The translations under genes and the position numbers were made by a program. From Reticulitermes lucifugus (lineage: Eukaryota > Arthropoda > Insecta > Blattodea > Rhinotermitidae): 44,114 bases of DNA. The stretch covers positions 461-44,574 of the forward strand of contig JAKCWW010003912.1 in assembly GCA_026260175.1 (NCBI GenBank). Direction: 5' to 3'. This document shows, piece after piece, positions 21,256 through 31,690 of the stretch. How positions within the stretch are numbered: the first letter of the stretch is position 1; each line of letters starts with the position of its first letter. Under the pieces are notes generated by a model. The model saw only the letters and a program-made list of their open reading frames with translations, was not told the DNA's origin and did not search any database.

Positions 21256-23104
21256 AAACGTCGATGTTGAATGCAACCACTTACATGAGAGACAAACCTA
21301 CAAAACACATGGCCACTTCTAAAGAATTTTAAAAACTTGTGCAAAATTAAGGTTCACATTTTTGCAAAACGAATGTTTACTACCAAATAATAAACTAATT
21401 ATTAATCCTGTTTTAATCATGGGCGTAGCTATCATACAGTAATAGTATGCAAAGCATAGGGGACCCCAAATTTAGAAGGCTCACAAGCCTATCGCAGCAA
21501 TATTTTTCTTATACTGAACACCACCCACTATTCGGGCGAATTCAAACGTATTCGGAGGAACTAAAAATTCACGCGAATACGCTTCGCGTTGCCAACTGTG
21601 GCATAATAACATTACTACATATCAAGTTTTGTTACGGTGCGCGAAATTTAATATCTGTGTTTTGTTACATAATTTGTAGAGATTTGTATTATTTGCGACT
21701 TCTCGGACTAATTGGTTTGACTTATTAATAAACAGCCAAAAGTTTGGCGAGGCATAATTTTGGGAAAAGTGGGAAAACTTTGAGCCTTAGGTAGCAAAAT
21801 TGTTTATCCGTATGTTGGCAATGCTAACACGCAGCGGGGATTAGTTACTTAAAGTCAATGTTTTTAATATGAAGGCAACAAAAAAAATTCCCAAAATAAT
21901 CCACGAATTTTAGAAAAGTCAAAACTGCTTTAGAGTTCTTGAACCCAAAGAAATTGGCAATATCCCAGAAGCAGATATTTTAAACCTCTCTGCAAGAGTG
22001 AACAAAAATGTCTAAAGTGGTAGCTTCTCCATTTCATAACCAGATTGTTCATGTAGTTTTCTGTAAATAAAGGTTTAACTGAATAAATGTCAATTAAGCA
22101 ATTTTAAGAACTGTTTATTACAAAGTACAGCTGTTCGGAAAATCGGTTTTCCGAAATATGTTCTGTTCTCAAGTTGTTTCGGGCTTTCGGTAACGCTGGC
22201 CAGAGTGAAATGTCATTTAGTGAATTACAAATAAAAAACCTAAAAAAGAAGCTGGATATAACAGACCAGGCTAAACAACCTTGATATTCTGGTATCGAAC
22301 ACAAAGATTCAGCTAAAATGTACATTAAAAAAACTTGTCAACAATACCGCCAACGCAAAAATCTGGGAGAACAATTTTTTTTTCATTAGGACCTACTGTT
22401 TTTCATATTACACAAAGGAACGTCATAAACAAGGATAAGACCTACTTGCAAGATTTCTTCGAAATAGAACAGAAGTTCAAATTTTCCGAAAACTGAGTTC
22501 TTGTAACTGCTTGTAGTGCTCGGGGAGGTGCGTAAGTCCATGCACACATTTTGGACAAAAGGAAAACCTGTCGATGTAACAAATCGATTTTGTTTATAAT
22601 TACCAGAAACGACATTAAGATGCAATATTTTAGAACGAAGTCTCTTTATCACAAATGTATAAAGGTTGCAATGTTGCTCACTGGTACGACAGGGCCCGTC
22701 GTATGGTTTGCATAAGGGCCTACAAATTCTAATTGCGCCGCTGGTTTTACTTTGTCATTTTGTGCAAATGCCTAATGCCCTAAGCCTTGAATAATTTTAA
22801 AATAATATACTTGATTTATAGACAAAATCAAATAATTAAAAGAACATTCGTTATTAACTCAAAACTGAACTGTGTGTCACAAAACTTAATCCCACACCCA
22901 GTCCGGGTCCCAGCCGAAAAAGTGTGAGAAACCCTGCTCTAAATAATGGACCCAAGGAAGTAGGTTTCATAATTTTCGTAGCTGATGGCGAAAACGGAGC
23001 CAGCTTCCATACCACAGAACGTATGTAACGAAAACCAAGTCGATGAAGAAAGTCAAATATATGTCACATTAATAAAACAATATCATCAGAAACCTTTAGA
23101 CTTG
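21256..23104. other. Unassigned stretch
   Basis: About 1.85 kb of AT-rich DNA with no recognised gene or repeat. A few open frames of 70-93 codons carry no similarity I know. Confidence 0.4.
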
Positions 23105-23200
23105 AGAACATAAGTCTTATTATCCTATTCACAACAGTCAGCCACTGGACACTGTCCTGATCCAAGCAATATAGTTCATATAATAACACACTATTCCTAA
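23105..23200 (-). mobile_element. Possible RT-family 3' scrap, minus strand
   Basis: ttcacaacagtcagccactg and the following gacactgtcctgatccaag match the reversed 3' block seen at 28445-28490. Only about 60 bp is alignable. Confidence 0.45.
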
Positions 23201-23368
23201 AAATAAAACAAGATAACTCCTTTTCATACACCCTGTGTGAGGGATTCAGGATCCCACAAGAAAATCGTGAAGCCAGCTGTAAGCCTGCATTTTATGTACA
23301 GTTGCCTCTGCGTTGTTCTGAGGAGAATAATGTAGTCGCATTGAGATGGTATCTTGAGTGGACACGAG

Positions 23369-23484
23369 GCTCAACCATAACGAGTAAGCCCTTCCTGGCT
23401 TCTCCACATTATACGAACACTGCCAGCAGCCATGAGGTCAGAACTCTATAAGGCTTATCCATTCTCAAAATCTGCTTTTGAAAC
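23369..23484 (+). repeat. 115-bp dispersed repeat, copy 1
   Basis: ctcaaccataacgagtaagc through gcttatccattctcaaaatc is a close inverted match to 25078-25190. I estimate about 85 percent identity by eye. Unknown family, no coding content. Confidence 0.85.
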
Positions 23485-23743
23485 TTAATTAGCTTACATT
23501 TCCGACAACTATACACTAAAATTTCAGCCATGAAATTCTGCAGCGAAATGTTTGATTAAAATTTTTGAATTAAATATTTGGGTTAGGGGTGACAATTATT
23601 ACAATTTGAAGGTCGAATGGGACTGTTTCGAAATTACGGTTTAAAGTAGTCTGGCGAAAAAATGGGATATCGTAAAAATCTAAAAGTCTGTAAATGATTC
23701 ACTACCAACGGACGTGTTTATGAGTAAAGAACCTAACGGAGCA

Positions 23744-23780
23744 GTGAGTGAGTGTGTGTGTGTGTGTGTGCGTGTGCGTG
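23744..23780. repeat. GT microsatellite
   Basis: A TG dinucleotide run with two CG interruptions. It lies 5' of a SINE-like B box. Confidence 0.9.
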
Positions 23781-23794
23781 CCACTTTGTGTTTG

Positions 23795-23890
23795 AAAGAT
23801 CCCGGGTTCACACTCGGAAAATGTTTAACCTGACCAAGATTTTTCGTGGTTTTTATCATGTCCTCCAAGTAAATGCCATGATAGCATCCC
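23795..23890 (+). mobile_element. tRNA-derived SINE fragment (third type)
   Basis: GATCCCGGGTTCACACTCGG at 23799-23818 is a B-box-like block. Next come a ttaacctgaccaagattttt block and a cgtggtttttatcatgtcct block. I recognise this order from a common insect SINE type, in which a gggttcaaatcccgg head is followed by a gaggttttttccggggtttt body. It is decayed. Confidence 0.5.
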
Positions 23891-24539
23891 AATTTAGACC
23901 ACTGATGCTTCCTCTCATATCCTTTTTAATACATTGCTCAATGATTATTTTACAATTGGAAAATGAAACATAGCAGTATTAAATAAATTATGAATAAATT
24001 AGAAGTATAAGACTAAAACACGTATAAAGTATAGATGTTTTCCCTATTAGTTGCTAGTATCAAGATTATTGTATATTTACGTTGCAAGCCTGCAGATGTT
24101 ATTGCCATTTCTGGATATGCTGCTAAACAACAAGCCAGAGAGATTACCGGATTACACGACATAAAGGAAAGAGAACCATACGGATCCCCCCTTCCATACT
24201 ATTTAGGGTTACAATCGCTCATAAAGGACGGCCCATTCAGAGCGCTACACTTAATTCTCCTTGATCACATTTAAAATGTTTCTGCAATCTAAGCCTATAT
24301 ACTCGCACTTCAGCTTGTTTCTTGCCTTCAAATTCTTCCAACAAAATTTTATATTCATTTCTAGTTTCCATAATGCGCACACAATTTTAATTATCACTAA
24401 ATCACCATGAAAAATTAAAGTCAAACGTACAAATTACGAAGGCCACTATTTAATTTTCTCCAGCGTCCTGTTTCTTATTTCCAAACATTTACTTGAATAG
24501 CTAAACTGAAAGAAAGACGGGTTTAATTTCTGTGTAGCC
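23891..24539. other. Unassigned stretch
   Basis: A 79-codon plus-strand frame at 24035-24274 has no recognised similarity. Nothing else noted. Confidence 0.4.
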
Positions 24540-24720
24540 TAACTATTTGGTAGAAATGACAAATCTTGAAGACTTTCCTCTCATCTACTTCTCCCTTAAT
24601 TCTTCTTTCTTAGGTCGCAATATTCTCTGCCAGCTCTCTCTTCTCAAAAGTCATTAGCTTATATATTTCCTCTACAGCAACAGAACAAGTTTCACACCCA
24701 TACAAAAAAATAGAGGAAAA
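24540..24720 (-). mobile_element. RT-family fragment, minus strand
   Basis: On the minus strand it reads GCETCSVAVEE, then an LMTFEKRELAENIAT zone. This aligns with the family segment GCExWSLTLREE then LRVFEN-VLRRIF. Only the connection region remains, with stops. Confidence 0.6.
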
Positions 24721-24959
24721 ATGAGTTTATCGGTAGTTTAATTCTTTAGTACTGTAATAGCGAACATAAAGACAAAATAGCTACACCCATTTTAATGGGA
24801 GGCTTTGAAAACTGTTCGTCACACCCACTATTTTAAGCTGAAGCATAGGTCACTGAAATCCAAAAATATGTACTCATCCAAAATGTCCATTTCAAGCAGA
24901 TTTAAAAACCTTGAAACTATGTGCACAGAGCGAGAGCTGAGGTATTCGCAACATTGTTG

Positions 24960-25076
24960 ATGAAGATTCAAGTCGTCTAGGATGTCACGCATTGTCCACT
25001 GTAAATATTTATCGAAATTTTGGAGCAGCACAGTACCTACACCTTCAGAGTCAAGTAGCCTAAGACTTGGTTTCAC
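24960..25076 (-). repeat. S-repeat copy, minus strand
   Basis: Reversed S-repeat with tgaagattcaagtcgtctag at 24960-24979 and the diverged core taaatatttatcgaaatttt at 25002-25021. It is paired head-to-head with a forward copy at 25190, separated by the 115-bp repeat. Confidence 0.7.
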
Positions 25077-25077
25077 A

Positions 25078-25190
25078 GTCCAAAAGGAGATTTTCAGAAT
25101 GGATAAGCCTTATGGAATACCGACCTTATTGTTGCTGGCAGTGTTCGTGTAATATGGAGAAGTCAGAAGGGCTTATTCGTTATGGCTGAG
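25078..25190 (-). repeat. 115-bp dispersed repeat, copy 2
   Basis: Inverted match of 23369-23484. It begins at the exact edge of the S-repeat on its left and runs to the start of the forward S-repeat on its right. It may therefore be the central domain of a larger composite repeat. Confidence 0.85.
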
Positions 25191-25300
25191 ATTGCTTGCC
25201 CTGAAGATGGAGGCATTACGCTCCTTCGAAACTTCGATAAATATTTACCAGTTGTTATGACGTAACATCCCAAAATACTTGAAATTTTATATTCACAGTT
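25191..25300 (+). repeat. S-repeat copy, plus strand
   Basis: Contains ttgccctgaagatggaggca, then ttcgaaacttcgataaatat and ttaccagttgttatgacgta. A good representative of the core cctgaagatgg...cgaaac. Confidence 0.8.
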
Positions 25301-25929
25301 CAAAGGCCACACAAATTCTACAAATTAAACGGTATACATTATTGAACGATTTTTATCAATCATAAGACTGTTCAGCCCCTTTTGTAGCCAGATAACAGAT
25401 GGGCCTTATATCACACAAAGACTATGGAAATTGTCCTTTAAAGCCTTAATCCAGGTAAGAATGCAGTATCGGCTATTTTCTCGAGACCGTGTCTTGTAAT
25501 AAAATAGAGTTTGTACAGTTATTATGGACGGTATATAGTAGCAACACCGCCCGTCGCGTGAAGAGTGGCTCTACAGTGGCGGCTTTAACTTCCGGCACTG
25601 GCAGGAAGTAAAGGCAGGAATCACCAGCTAGTCGGAGTGAGCTGAGAAAAGACGCGTCAGCTATTGCAGTGTGTCGTGAGTTACAGTATTATAGTTACAC
25701 GCAATAGACTCGCCGGCTCACGGAATGTAGACTACTTAGGGATTACTGACAGAGAATGCTGCAGAAATAGGTTTTCTTCAAACAAAGGTTTCTAATACTG
25801 CATAATACAAGACGGAATCGAAACACATTCACACAAAGCAGCACATCTTAAATTCATCCAAAAATCAAACACATTTAATGGCCTATGCAATATCTTTCTA
25901 AACAACGCCACGTAACACCGAGTTAGTCA
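25301..25929. other. Unassigned stretch
   Basis: No gene recognised. It contains a chance 14-nt match to a conserved small-subunit rRNA segment, discussed as rejected. Confidence 0.4.
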
Positions 25930-26325
25930 AGAAATTTTTTGCACTTTTTGGAATCCGAAGTTTCATTAACTTGTTCACACGATCCCACTGCTGGACACTA
26001 TGGTGAGATATTTGAATCCAGTCTACATCTCCTAACACAACTTTTTAAAAAGATTATTACAGAACTACATTCCCATCCACTCCTAGATCTTCCAAGTGGT
26101 CTCTCTCCTTCACCTTTTTGTACCGACTTATGTAAGCATTTCACTCACCTTTCATGCCATATAGTCCGCCCATTTCATTCTCTTCAATGTGATTATCGCA
26201 ATTCTATTCGACGAAAAGTACAAACTATGAAGTTTCTGTTAATGAAATGTTCTCCCTTCTCCTGTTACTTTCTTCCTCTTCGGTTAAAATGTCCTCAGCA
26301 CCCTCAACCTCTGCGAAATTTGAGG
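25930..26325 (-). mobile_element. RT-family 3' fragment, minus strand
   Basis: Reversed order of family blocks: a ggaatccgaagtttcattaa zone, then the cactgctggacac block and a cttccaagtggtctctctcc zone. These are followed by a gcccatttcattctcttcaa zone, the cttctcctgttactttcttc block and ends at a cctcagcaccctcaacctct block. The plus-strand open frame of 131 codons over this stretch is antisense and meaningless. Confidence 0.75.
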
Positions 26326-26645
26326 TTCTCATAGCGATATTGATAGAGGTTCAAGTCATCTGGAATTCTGCGCCGCATCGACTGGCAAATAGTTACCGAT
26401 GTTTCGGAAGAGTGTGATGCCTTTATCCTCAATGTCTACTTGGATTGCTAGACCCTGAATCTGGGGGCAGCATGCTCCTCCAAGACGTCGGTTCACTCTT
26501 TGAAGTCTTGGTTACTTTGATATATAGCGCCGTGTCGGTAAGAAGTTGGTGCCCGACGTTTCATTGGACATTTCGACACCTGAAAATGAGATCAGCATGC
26601 TATTTCAAAACTTCAAACACCAATAACCCAGCAACTTTGCGCTAC
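26326..26645. repeat. S-repeats, reversed then forward
   Basis: 26326-26425 is a reversed copy (gaggttcaagtcatctggaa ... accgatgtttcgg). 26447-26610 holds forward pieces (ctgggggcagcatgctcctc, then cccgacgtttcattggacat). A further short piece follows near 26703-26745 (catagaataacatcccagaa). Confidence 0.75.
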
Positions 26646-26759
26646 ATTCAAAAAGGGTCAATACATTAACTGCACAACTGCGAAAGCCTAAAATCTCTGT
26701 TATTACTTATCAGGCGACATAGAATAACATCCCAGAAAACTTGCATTGTCACCCTCAAC

Positions 26760-27179
26760 TTACTTTCGTACCATAATACGACAGAAAACATTTCGTACCC
26801 ATATAAAGAGGCAGAATTAAGGTTTTGTTTATTTTAAGTAATTTCCTTCACGACTCTTATTTCACATACTGGCCTACCCTTTGTGATATTTATGTATTAT
26901 TCACGATAAGCAGAAGTACCAGTTTTTCTCCCGAGATAGGCTTGCTTTCTTTCTCAGCATCACTATACAGTAGCCATACCTTCAAAAGGGAATACACTCA
27001 GATCGAGAAATTAAAGTTTACGCATGTAATTAAAAATATGATTGGTCATGAGGACACATATCACCTCCCAGAAATCTACGGCAGTACTTGCACAACGATT
27101 TAACAGCCGTGGCAAATGTGTATATTGGCAAGATTGCGGAGTGAACTCGACTTATTTTTGTGTGTTCCATGTTAAGAGG
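26760..27179. other. Unassigned stretch
   Basis: No gene or repeat recognised. Opposing open frames of about 90 codons overlap each other. Confidence 0.4.
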
Positions 27180-27320
27180 AAGCAGGAAACAAATACACAT
27201 ATATAAGAGTATCATAAAGATGAAGATAAGTATGGAGCACTGGTGGAATGATAGGTCTACTGACTGATAGGGTAAAACGGGAGTACTCGGGGGAAAATAT
27301 TCCATCGCACTTTGTCCAAC
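27180..27320 (-). mobile_element. SINE-B copy, minus strand
   Basis: On the minus strand it reads gggtactccc-like and tttaccctatcagtcagtag, then attccaccagtgctccatac. This is closely related to 29995-30070 (tttcaccctgtcagtatcat, attccactattggaccatac). The tRNA-like head has been lost. Confidence 0.75.
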
Positions 27321-27444
27321 AGAAATTCCAAATATTCATCTTCATACTACCCTTAATTTCAGAAGGAAAAGAGATGTTCTTTTTTTTTGGAGGGGGGGGG
27401 TAGGATTTTTTGTAATTCATAAATAAATCTATGGAGCGATGTCC

Positions 27445-28198
27445 CTCGTGAGAAGCTGATGGTTCCCCAGTCACTCAAGAAATTCCCGAAGGTACATTAC
27501 CGTGTTCACAAGAGTCCACCATTTGTCTCCAGTCACGAGCCTGATGAATCCAGGCCCCGACCTCCCATCACATTAGTTTGAGGTCAATTTTGTATTATCC
27601 TCCCATCTACACTTAGGTCTCCGAACGGCCATATATTCAGTTTTCCCACCAAAGGTCTGTGAGTAGCCTTTCCTCCTCTATACGTGCCACATACCTAACC
27701 AACCTCATCTTCCGCGATTTGATTACCCGAATAATGTTCATGACGACTACACACCATAAAGCTCTTCATTATGCACTTTTCTACAGTCTCCTGTTACTTC
27801 CTCCCTCTTAGGTCCAAATATCCTCAGTACCATATTTGCAAACACCCTCATCCTACGTTCTTCTCTAAATGTGAGATTTCGAATTTCACACCCATACAAA
27901 AAACGGCAAAATTATTGTTTCGTCTACTTTGTTCTACGTGCTTATAGATGGCAAAAAGGGAAGACAAAAGAGTCATGATGGAAGGGCAGCGAGCACTTTC
28001 TGAATTTAATCCGCTCTTAATTTCTTCCTACATGCAATTTTGATCGGTCAATGTCCTCTCGAAATGTTTGAAATTTGCCACACTTTCAGAGGATTTATTA
28101 CTCATTTTTATGGTGTGAGTTTGCTGTACAGTCTATGGAGCAAACACAAATATGTACTTGGTGCCCAGCACTTAATTCCAACCTTCTTACTTGCTGCT

Positions 28199-28200
<2 letters not shown>
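27445..28200 (-). mobile_element. Non-LTR retrotransposon fragment, minus strand
   Basis: About 750 bp, collinear with the 39-kb copy. It runs from the 3' tail gagaagctgatggttcccca (27451-27470) through the ELxxLYSSPNI zone (27730-27770) and the KRxEV zone (27785-27820). The FENxVLR zone lies at 27830-27860 and the KSF zone near 28085. Homology ends at the cttcttacttgctgctaata block (about 28200), the equivalent of the ASKEVGLEVN segment. It stops where a TA microsatellite begins. It is full of stops and frameshifts. Confidence 0.85.
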
Positions 28201-28202
<2 letters not shown>

Positions 28203-28234
<32 letters not shown>

Positions 28235-28245
28235 GTGTGTGTGTC
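28203..28245. repeat. Compound TA/TG microsatellite
   Basis: About 14 TA units followed by seven or so TG units. It sits at the 5' truncation point of the minus-strand RT fragment. Confidence 0.95.
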
Positions 28246-28424
28246 TTTTTGTGTTTGTGTTAAGAGTATTCGTGACTTTCAGCTAAACAATTTCAGCAAA
28301 GTAATTCTCCAGAAGCCCACACTCGATGACTGGAAGAAATGGTCACTAAATTCCCTACTTTTTGTGACGTCATTAGTATTATGCTTACACTGTTGGACAG
28401 ACGAATAAATTCGTCAGTTTTATG

Positions 28425-28610
28425 GAACAAGGAACTACGTACCATGTTCACAACAGCCCCCCCACTGGACCTTATTCTGAGCTAGCTAAAACGTCTACTT
28501 TTCTATAACCAGTTTCTTTAACACCAATGTTAATAATGTTATCCTTACGTCTATACTTAGTTCTCCTTACTGGTGTCCTCCTTTCAGATTAGCCTATCAT
28601 AATTTATATT
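28425..28610 (-). mobile_element. RT-family 3' tail, minus strand
   Basis: Reversed tail blocks are visible: accatgttcacaacagcccc, then the actggaccttattctgagct block, gttatccttacgtctatact and an actggtgtcctcctttcaga zone. This is a second partial 3' end just 5' of the preceding fragment. Confidence 0.65.
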
Positions 28611-29904
28611 TAGTCCCTGTGGCCACAGTTTCCATATCATAACGACAGTGTTACAGATTTAAACATATATTGAAGGCGGTAAGCTACGGGAAAAGTAATG
28701 GTGAGTGACAAATAGCAGTGAAAAGTGCGATACCGGGTGTATTACCTCAGTACAAAGAGCACATTTAAACAGTTGTATTACGGGCTGCATTTATACCTAT
28801 CTGCAAACGCAGGCAATATTTAAAATAAGTTGACTACAAAGTAAATAATTTACACTGTTATTTTATGCCACAGTTTTGTTATTCTCTTTTGTAACATTCA
28901 ATGACATTTTATATTTCAACCCCATTAGGCATGAAGTTGATTTAATAATTAAAAATTCTGTTCCTAAGTCACAGAAAATCCTGCGTCTCCATTGTAAAGG
29001 CAAACTGATTACTGCTGCTTAGGGACTTAATTGCTTATGTTATGAGAATCATAATACAAGCATAGAAATACAATGTGTGGGCATAATGCAGAATTTCTGA
29101 ATGGTAAAGAAGGCGGTGAATACAGATACCACTGTACTCGAAGGGTTTAAATACCGATCCACCTTTATAAAAAGTTTCTATAAGACAAGTGAAAAGCGTG
29201 TAAAATACATGTGGCCAATACGCAGTGTCAATATAACCTACAAGGAATTTTGCTTTCCTCTAGCCAACCGTTTGCTTAGCACCAACTTAAATGAAGCCCA
29301 TGTGCACAGAGCCCTCTGCCTTCGATCTCAGACCGCGGAAAGTCGCAGTGGCAATCTTTGTCCTACAGTCCACGACATTAATCTGCGTGAAACTCTCGTG
29401 AGATATTTGCCGTGAACAAAATAATAATCCCGAGGGCTGAAGGCAGAAACGCTACCAGTAAAAGCATCGTATTTCCTTACACAGTTATCTCTCTATGCCT
29501 TAATGGGATCGTTAACAGGAAGGATAGGTTCTGTTTAGGACGAAACGACTTGAAGTAAAGCGCACATGGACTCGCAACCGTTCCTAGCACACGTGCTGCA
29601 TTAAAACTCCAGAAGAACACAGCATAATATTTAACGTTAGCCACACGAAAACGGCCTGTTATTGAGGTGAGACATGTTTTGCCGCTTCCACAAATTCATT
29701 TTTGCTAAAAGCACACAACATTTAGGAATGTATCTCTACTTCCGTTACCAGAGACAATACAGAAATTCTGAAACATCTGTTGGGTCCATTAGATTGAGCT
29801 AAACTCTATCCCTGGAGACAAAGCATCGAAACTTTTTCTGTTTTAGCAAAAAATGAGAAAATGGAAAATGTCGAATATATGCATCACCGCAATTTATATT
29901 CGTT
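28611..29904. other. Unassigned stretch
   Basis: About 1.3 kb. A 104-codon plus-strand frame at 29101-29415 is moderately rich in charged residues but has no recognised similarity and no clear start context. I do not call it a gene. Confidence 0.4.
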
Positions 29905-30170
29905 CTATAGGGTGACAGGACAAGTTTCTTCTTTCAAGTGCGGTATGTAACGATGTTGTGAACGGCTAAGGCTAGATAGCGTTGGTGGTAGATGCACGAA
30001 TGAGTATGGTCCAATAGTGGAATGATACTGACAGGGTGAAACAAAAGCACCAGGACAAAAAACCTGTCGCAGTGCCACTCTGTCCACCAAAAGTCTCACA
30101 TGGATTAGTTAGGGACTGAGTAAGGACGCGCGGTGAGAAACCAGCAAATAACCAACTGAGACATGGCATG
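29905..30170 (-). mobile_element. SINE-B copy, minus strand, with tRNA-like head
   Basis: On the minus strand a head ctcagttggttatttgctgg precedes ctcaccgcgcg. Then come a catgtgagacttttggtgga block, the tttcaccctgtcagtatcat block and attccactattggaccatac. This is the most complete copy of the family here and defines its order. The two minus-strand open frames are artefacts of the repeat. Confidence 0.75.
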
Positions 30171-31634
30171 GCCTTGAAGTCTGAAGTTTATCTAAATTAC
30201 AAAAAAATTCAGTTCCAGCTCACAGAAAACAAACAGGTCGTCCCCAGTACAAAACGCAGCCTCTTAAAGCAGCTGACGTAAATAACAGATGTTTATTGTG
30301 GAAATCATACAAAAACACACACATATACCGTGGAAAAAATGTAGAGTTTTCTAATGTTATTGAAAGTGGTACAACTAATTACCACGGTGCCTTTAATAAA
30401 TGGTTAAGTCTGATAGGACGAAGAGGAATAATTTCTATAATCATAATTATTTAAGTCACCATGGCGCCTGTGCAGATGCGGCAAATCGATAAACTGAATG
30501 CTGTTTGTAATTGTGCATTTCGAGAGAGGTATGACGGAAGCGCTGCCACCAAGCACGCACGCCGGTCTACTCTTGTGTATTCTTCGCACCCTCACAACAT
30601 GACAAAATTACATTTTGCACACCTGGGTATATGCAATAATCAAATTACTGTTCTCTCTCATGCTAAACATAGGCAGTTAAATCACGCACAGCACGTGCAT
30701 GCATTGTAGTTCACAATTATTAATATAGGCCTATTATAGAGAATGTGCGTTTAATCCACGGATTCTACATAACTGAAACTAATAAGGTTTCCATCTCCAC
30801 TAATTTGTTTCATGTACCATTGTTCAAGTGGTTACCAAACACCGGAATTCCATGAGCTGCGCGATATATTTCGCCACTGCAGTAGAGCAATAAAGGTCCT
30901 TTAAAAATTCGCAGAAACACTAAGCTGTACATAGAACTATTTCAACTTTACATTTAGTCACAATCTCTTATATAAAATCCGCCCCTCCTCTGACGGTTCA
31001 GTTATACCAAACATTGCATAATACCGCCAATATTATATTTCCTCGTTCAAATGATTGCACAAAAAATCAGACTTCATGTTACTTCGCAGAAGGCACCATG
31101 GCGTGCAGGTGCTCCGTGAGCTGAAGAAATTTGGAATTCGCTGTATTATGCTACTATAACACTGTAACTCTCTTGCTATTCTGTCGTTACGTATGTTAGC
31201 AGTCACGAGCTTCAGTAGGTAAAATAGTAGCAGAAGACGGTAAAAATAAATGGCACTGCAATGCCTAAGTCGGTATTGAATTTTCAACTTTACCGAAAAT
31301 TGTTCATATCGTAACTCTAGATTGTAGCGCCGCCTACTGCATGTTTTGAGTCCTTCCACATTATAAATAAAACTGTCTTTCCAGACGTTTCCAAATCCAC
31401 AGCGTGTATTGCCAGTGATATCGTGACGTCAAAGCATCCCTCAAGTGCGACAATAAACAGGAGTGGGGAGTGTACGATGTTGGTGACATAAATAATAACC
31501 AGTTAAGATTTAACCAGTATCATCGTAAAACCAAACGTAAAGATAAATGTTTCTGCTTAATTAAGCACCGCGACTTGAAGAAATGTAGGGGAGTTCAAGT
31601 ATAAATCCACGCATTATTTACATCGGCTCTATAT
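30171..31634. other. Unassigned stretch
   Basis: About 1.45 kb with no recognised gene or repeat. Confidence 0.4.
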
Positions 31635-31690
31635 TGCAGTATGTGGTTCAAATCCCGGTCGACTTACCCCGCGGTAATTTTCCCCGGTAC
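31635..31690 (+). repeat. tRNA-like B-box fragment
   Basis: GTGGTTCAAATCCCGGTCGA at 31643-31662 has a B-box form. It is followed by ggtaattttccccggtacac, a style common to insect SINE bodies. No cloverleaf. Confidence 0.5.

Noticed and set aside
25548-25562. Match to the conserved small-subunit rRNA 3' segment (acaccgcccgtcgc)
   Set aside because: Only 14 bases match and the flanks are unrelated to rRNA. A chance match or a tiny fragment at most.
25939-26334. 131-codon plus-strand frame
   Set aside because: It is antisense to a recognisable minus-strand RT-family fragment.
29101-29415. 104-codon open frame on the plus strand
   Set aside because: No recognisable domain, splice signals or start context, and no repeat match. 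Not enough to call an exon.
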